Shown one piece after another: positions 62,683 to 64,000 of a stretch of DNA of 64,000 bases. Position 1 is the first letter of the stretch. Every line of letters starts with the position of its first letter. The notes below the pieces were generated by a model. The model saw nothing but the letters and a program-made list of their open reading frames with translations, was not told where the DNA came from and did no database searches. The stretch is from Tillus elongatus (taxonomy: Eukaryota; Arthropoda; Insecta; Coleoptera; Cleridae). Location of the stretch: NCBI GenBank assembly GCA_964006375.1, contig OZ023262.1, positions 93,507,654 to 93,571,653 of the forward strand, read 5' to 3'. A program made the translations under genes and the position numbers.

Positions 62683-64000
62683 GTGGGCGGGCCAAATAGA
62701 AAACCGGTAGAAACCCAACAATGGATCAAGGACAAAAGAGTAGATCTGGCTATCCTACTAATAAATAGGGAGGAAGAAGTAGCAGAAGTAAGTCCAGAGG
62801 ATGGCTTTATAGGGGTCAGGTTGAACGGCTTCCATCTCTATTGCGTATATATCTCCCCGAATATACAATTCGAAGAATACAGAAGGCGAGTAGATGCCAT
62901 TATGAATGAAGTCAGAAGAAAATCAGGAGAAAAAATAATCATAGGCGATATAAATGCCAAATCACCCATGTAGGGCTCACGGTTTCAGGATAAAAGAGGA
63001 GAAGTATTGGTCAGAGTGGTTAGCCGCTCTGAACATAAATGTTTTGAACGATGGCAGGAAAGCGACTTTTGTCAGAGGACAAACTGAATCCTTCATCGAC
63101 GTCACATGTTCCACAGGTAACATACAAAGGGAAATTTGAAATTGGGAGGTGTTCGACGATGAGACTCTTACTGATCATAGATACATCAGTTTTGATATAA
63201 TAATGAAACGAGATAAGCCTAAGGACAAAAGCGTCGAAAGCTGGACTTGCGACTGGGAGCTGCCTTAAAAACTGGCAACCTGGAGAATTTTAACCGGCGT
63301 GGAGTCGATGATGGAATTACACCAAGCTATGAGTGAGGTATACAGAGCCAGCGTCACAAAAACTGAAAAACCACGAAAACCTTTCTGGTGGACCGATGAA
63401 ATTGCGAGAAAGAGAATCGAATGCCTTAGACTACGAAGAATAGCTACAAGAGTAGGTAGGAGAATCCCAAGAAGTGACATGTAGGCAGACCAAACTCTCG
63501 TTGCTTTCAAAAAATGTAAACAGGAGCTACAACTTCTAATAAATAAAACAATAAGACAGCACTGGGGTAGTTTACGTAAAGAACTCGAGGATGATATCTG
63601 GGGAAAGGGGTATATGATAGTGACAAAGAGGCTGGTTGGGCCTACACCCTTCAGACTGGCTATGGAGCAGAAAATTAAAATAGCAAAGGATTTGTTCCCT
63701 ATAAAAAAAGGCATGGAAAAAACCCTCTCCATCTAATGAAGTTAAACCGTTTGCAAGAGAAGAATTAGAGAATGTATTAGCGAAAATGAAGAACAGAAAG
63801 GCACCTGGCCTTGACGGCATCCCAATGGAAGTCATCAAAGTGTTTAGCGAAATTGAGCCAGAGGTGATACTGGATCCACTAAACGGCCTCCTTAGAGAAA
63901 GAAAATTTCCTAAAGAATGGAAAAAAGCTAAATTAATTTTAATACCGAAAGGCAAAATTGAGGAAATGAAGTTCAGGCCCATATATTTATTGAACTCAAT
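62683..64000 (+). pseudogene. R1-like non-LTR retrotransposon, EN to RT start (continues past window)
   Basis: The endonuclease reads VYISPNIQFEEYRRRVD, IIIGDINAKSPM then TAG (62,971-62,973) where Trp is usual, GRKATFVRGQTESFIDVT and TDHRYISFDI. The linker has PFWWTDEIARKRIECLRLRRIA and IRQHWGSLRKELEDDIWGKGYMIVTKRL. The RT begins ELENVLAKMKNRKAPGLDGIPMEVI, FPKEWKKAKLILIPKGK, FRPIYLLNS, reaching the window edge. At least three frame changes are needed. It starts immediately after the A-tail of copy A3, which suggests 5' truncation or insertion into that tail. Confidence 0.8.

Noticed and set aside
62376..62695. Minus-strand ORFs over the end of copy A3
   Set aside because: Shadows of the plus-strand C-terminal RT region.

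Overview
The window looks like a gene-poor, AT-rich, repeat-dense stretch of an arthropod (most likely insect) nuclear genome. I found no intact host gene. Almost every recognisable coding piece is a decayed transposable element (TE): non-LTR retrotransposons of several clades (Tx1/L1-like, jockey-like, CR1/jockey-like, an RNase H-bearing type, R1-like), Penelope-like (PLE) remnants, a gypsy-like tail with one LTR, a Tc1 element, several mariner-like elements with DUF4817-type transposases, and a DUF7869-type gene. The insect assignment is inference from this TE mix; the species is not identifiable.

Layout. 1-13.4 kb: a tRNA-related SINE with target-site duplications (TSDs), a mariner-like transposase piece, a hammerhead-type motif, many copies of a non-autonomous family with an (AT)n core (called here the AT-core element, tentatively Helentron-associated/MINE-like), and a Tx1/L1-like element split by one of them. 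13.7-18.3 kb and 24.3-26.4 kb: three mariner-like copies (MAR-1 to MAR-3) and a solo terminal repeat of one family with about 300-bp terminal inverted repeats (TIRs). 20.0-20.5 kb: a sequence-perfect inverted repeat of about 221-bp arms around (AT)n. 26.4-27.4 kb: a frameshifted DUF7869-type gene. 31.6-36.8 kb: PLE endonuclease, jockey RT, tandem 407-bp units with hammerhead ribozyme motifs, and another non-LTR C-terminus. 37.0-41.7 kb: a second mariner-like family copy invaded by a SINE and an AT-core element. 44-46.5 kb: two non-LTR elements fused head to tail. 47.5-49.55 kb: a TIR-bounded Tc1 element split by a gypsy tail and LTR. 55.6-58.5 and 60.6-62.7 kb: two more copies of the non-LTR family called A here, the second nearly open. 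62.7-64 kb: an R1-like element leaving the window.

The pieces do not form a pathway. They record successive nested insertions. The most noteworthy signals are structural: self-cleaving hammerhead-like RNAs in several unrelated places (best at 34,802-34,844, in a tandem array resembling an animal retrozyme or PLE pseudo-LTR), nineteen long (AT)n tracts that repeatedly sit at the same position inside or beside TEs, and the perfect palindrome near 20 kb. Functional claims rest on motif reading alone; no search or folding program was run.
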